This document shows, piece by piece, positions 63,421 through 64,000 of a stretch of 64,000 nucleotides of DNA (positions are counted from its first letter, which is position 1; each line of letters begins with the position of its first letter). Where the stretch lies: positions 1,161,790 to 1,225,789 of the forward strand of contig VXAI01000087.1 of the NCBI GenBank assembly GCA_013399305.1, read 5' to 3'. Made by a program: the position numbers and the translations under genes. This DNA is from Rostratula benghalensis (taxonomy: Eukaryota; Chordata; Aves; Charadriiformes; Rostratulidae). The notes under the pieces were generated by a model. The model saw only the letters and a list, made by a program, of their open reading frames with translations. It was not told the origin of the DNA and searched no databases.

Positions 63421-64000
63421 CTTCAGAATAAAAGAGAAAGATAGAAAGAGATGGAACACGACATCTAAGCCAGAGGAAAGGCCAAGAGCCGCTAATGAAA
63501 ACATCGGGGCAGAGGTCCCGAGGCAGTAATTGACTGTATGCTGAGAACTAAGGCCTATATTTAACTTCATCCACACTTGGGAAAGACAACCACTTCAGCA
63601 ATCAGCTGACAACAGATGTTTTACCTTATTAGAAATCATTACTTAATTATCAGGGGGAAACATTAATGCCTTTGGCGAAATCTCTTTCATTGCTCTTGTT
63701 CACTGAAAAAGTAATGCTGATCCCTGTTCATTTAACTTTATATTCTACTGGCCTACAAGTCTAATCTTAAATGCAGAGATTTGCTTGTGAGCAATTTTCT
63801 TGCCAGCTGTTTTGCTTTTCTTTGGATCATTAAGATGAAAATCACGGTACATCTTACACCACAATTTACATAAGCTGTATCTAGGACTCGTGTTCTAAAC
63901 CATTCTTTCGACTCAGAACGCTTTTGTCCTTGTGGGAGACAATCCAAACTGTAACACCACCTCTCCTCACCAGTGGAGACTGACAAGCACATACTCATAA
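63421..64000 (-). other. MDN1 intron, 3' part only
   Basis: Sequence upstream of exon W1 in the gene's direction. No segment resembles the first 110 residues of midasin, no CpG-rich promoter is visible, so the gene start is further on. Confidence 0.75.

Noticed and set aside
1..64000. CRISPR arrays, operons, tRNA or rRNA genes, novel defence-like system
   Set aside because: Nothing of the kind is visible; the window is a single large vertebrate gene with introns.

Overview
This window is animal nuclear DNA, almost certainly from a bird. Every confidently recognised gene segment belongs to one gene, MDN1 (midasin, called Rea1/Mdn1 in yeast), read on the minus strand. The avian call rests on short introns (median well under 1 kb), several CR1 LINE 3' ends with the typical terminal octamer region, and a solo LTR of a type I associate with bird genomes. 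The species cannot be told from this.

I resolved 71 consecutive coding exons from 63420 down to 156, labelled W1 to W71 in transcription order. Joined, they give 11,722 nt: one leading base (third position of a split codon) plus 3,907 codons, with no internal stop or frameshift. The first roughly 110 residues (from remembered human midasin) lie beyond 64000. The rest of the linker, the acidic D/E-rich region and the C-terminal MIDAS domain lie beyond position 1.

Layout, 5' to 3' of the gene: N-terminal domain (W1-W3, 63420-61213); AAA1 (W4-W7, to 54390); lid and spacer (W8-W11); AAA2 with its long helix-2 insertion (W12-W19, to 41817); spacer (W20-W21); AAA3 (W22-W25); AAA4 (W26-W32); spacer (W33); AAA5 (W34-W38); AAA6 (W39-W45, to 22414); then the long helical linker (W46-W71, to 156). 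Six Walker A motifs are visible. AAA1 and AAA6 carry altered catalytic features, as in remembered human midasin.

Midasin is a dynein-like single-chain ring of six AAA+ modules. It strips assembly factors (Ytm1/WDR12, Rsa4/NLE1) from pre-60S ribosomal particles, pulling on them through the MIDAS domain carried on the linker and tail.

The introns hold five clear CR1 copies and one degenerate CR1 end, all in the same orientation as the gene, one ERV-type solo LTR in the opposite orientation, and a few simple repeats. I saw no RNA gene, no second protein gene and no novel system. The main points of interest are splicing: two GC-AG introns, a competing out-of-frame donor at W9, a 76-bp intron, and a 3' splice site built on a CR1 tail.
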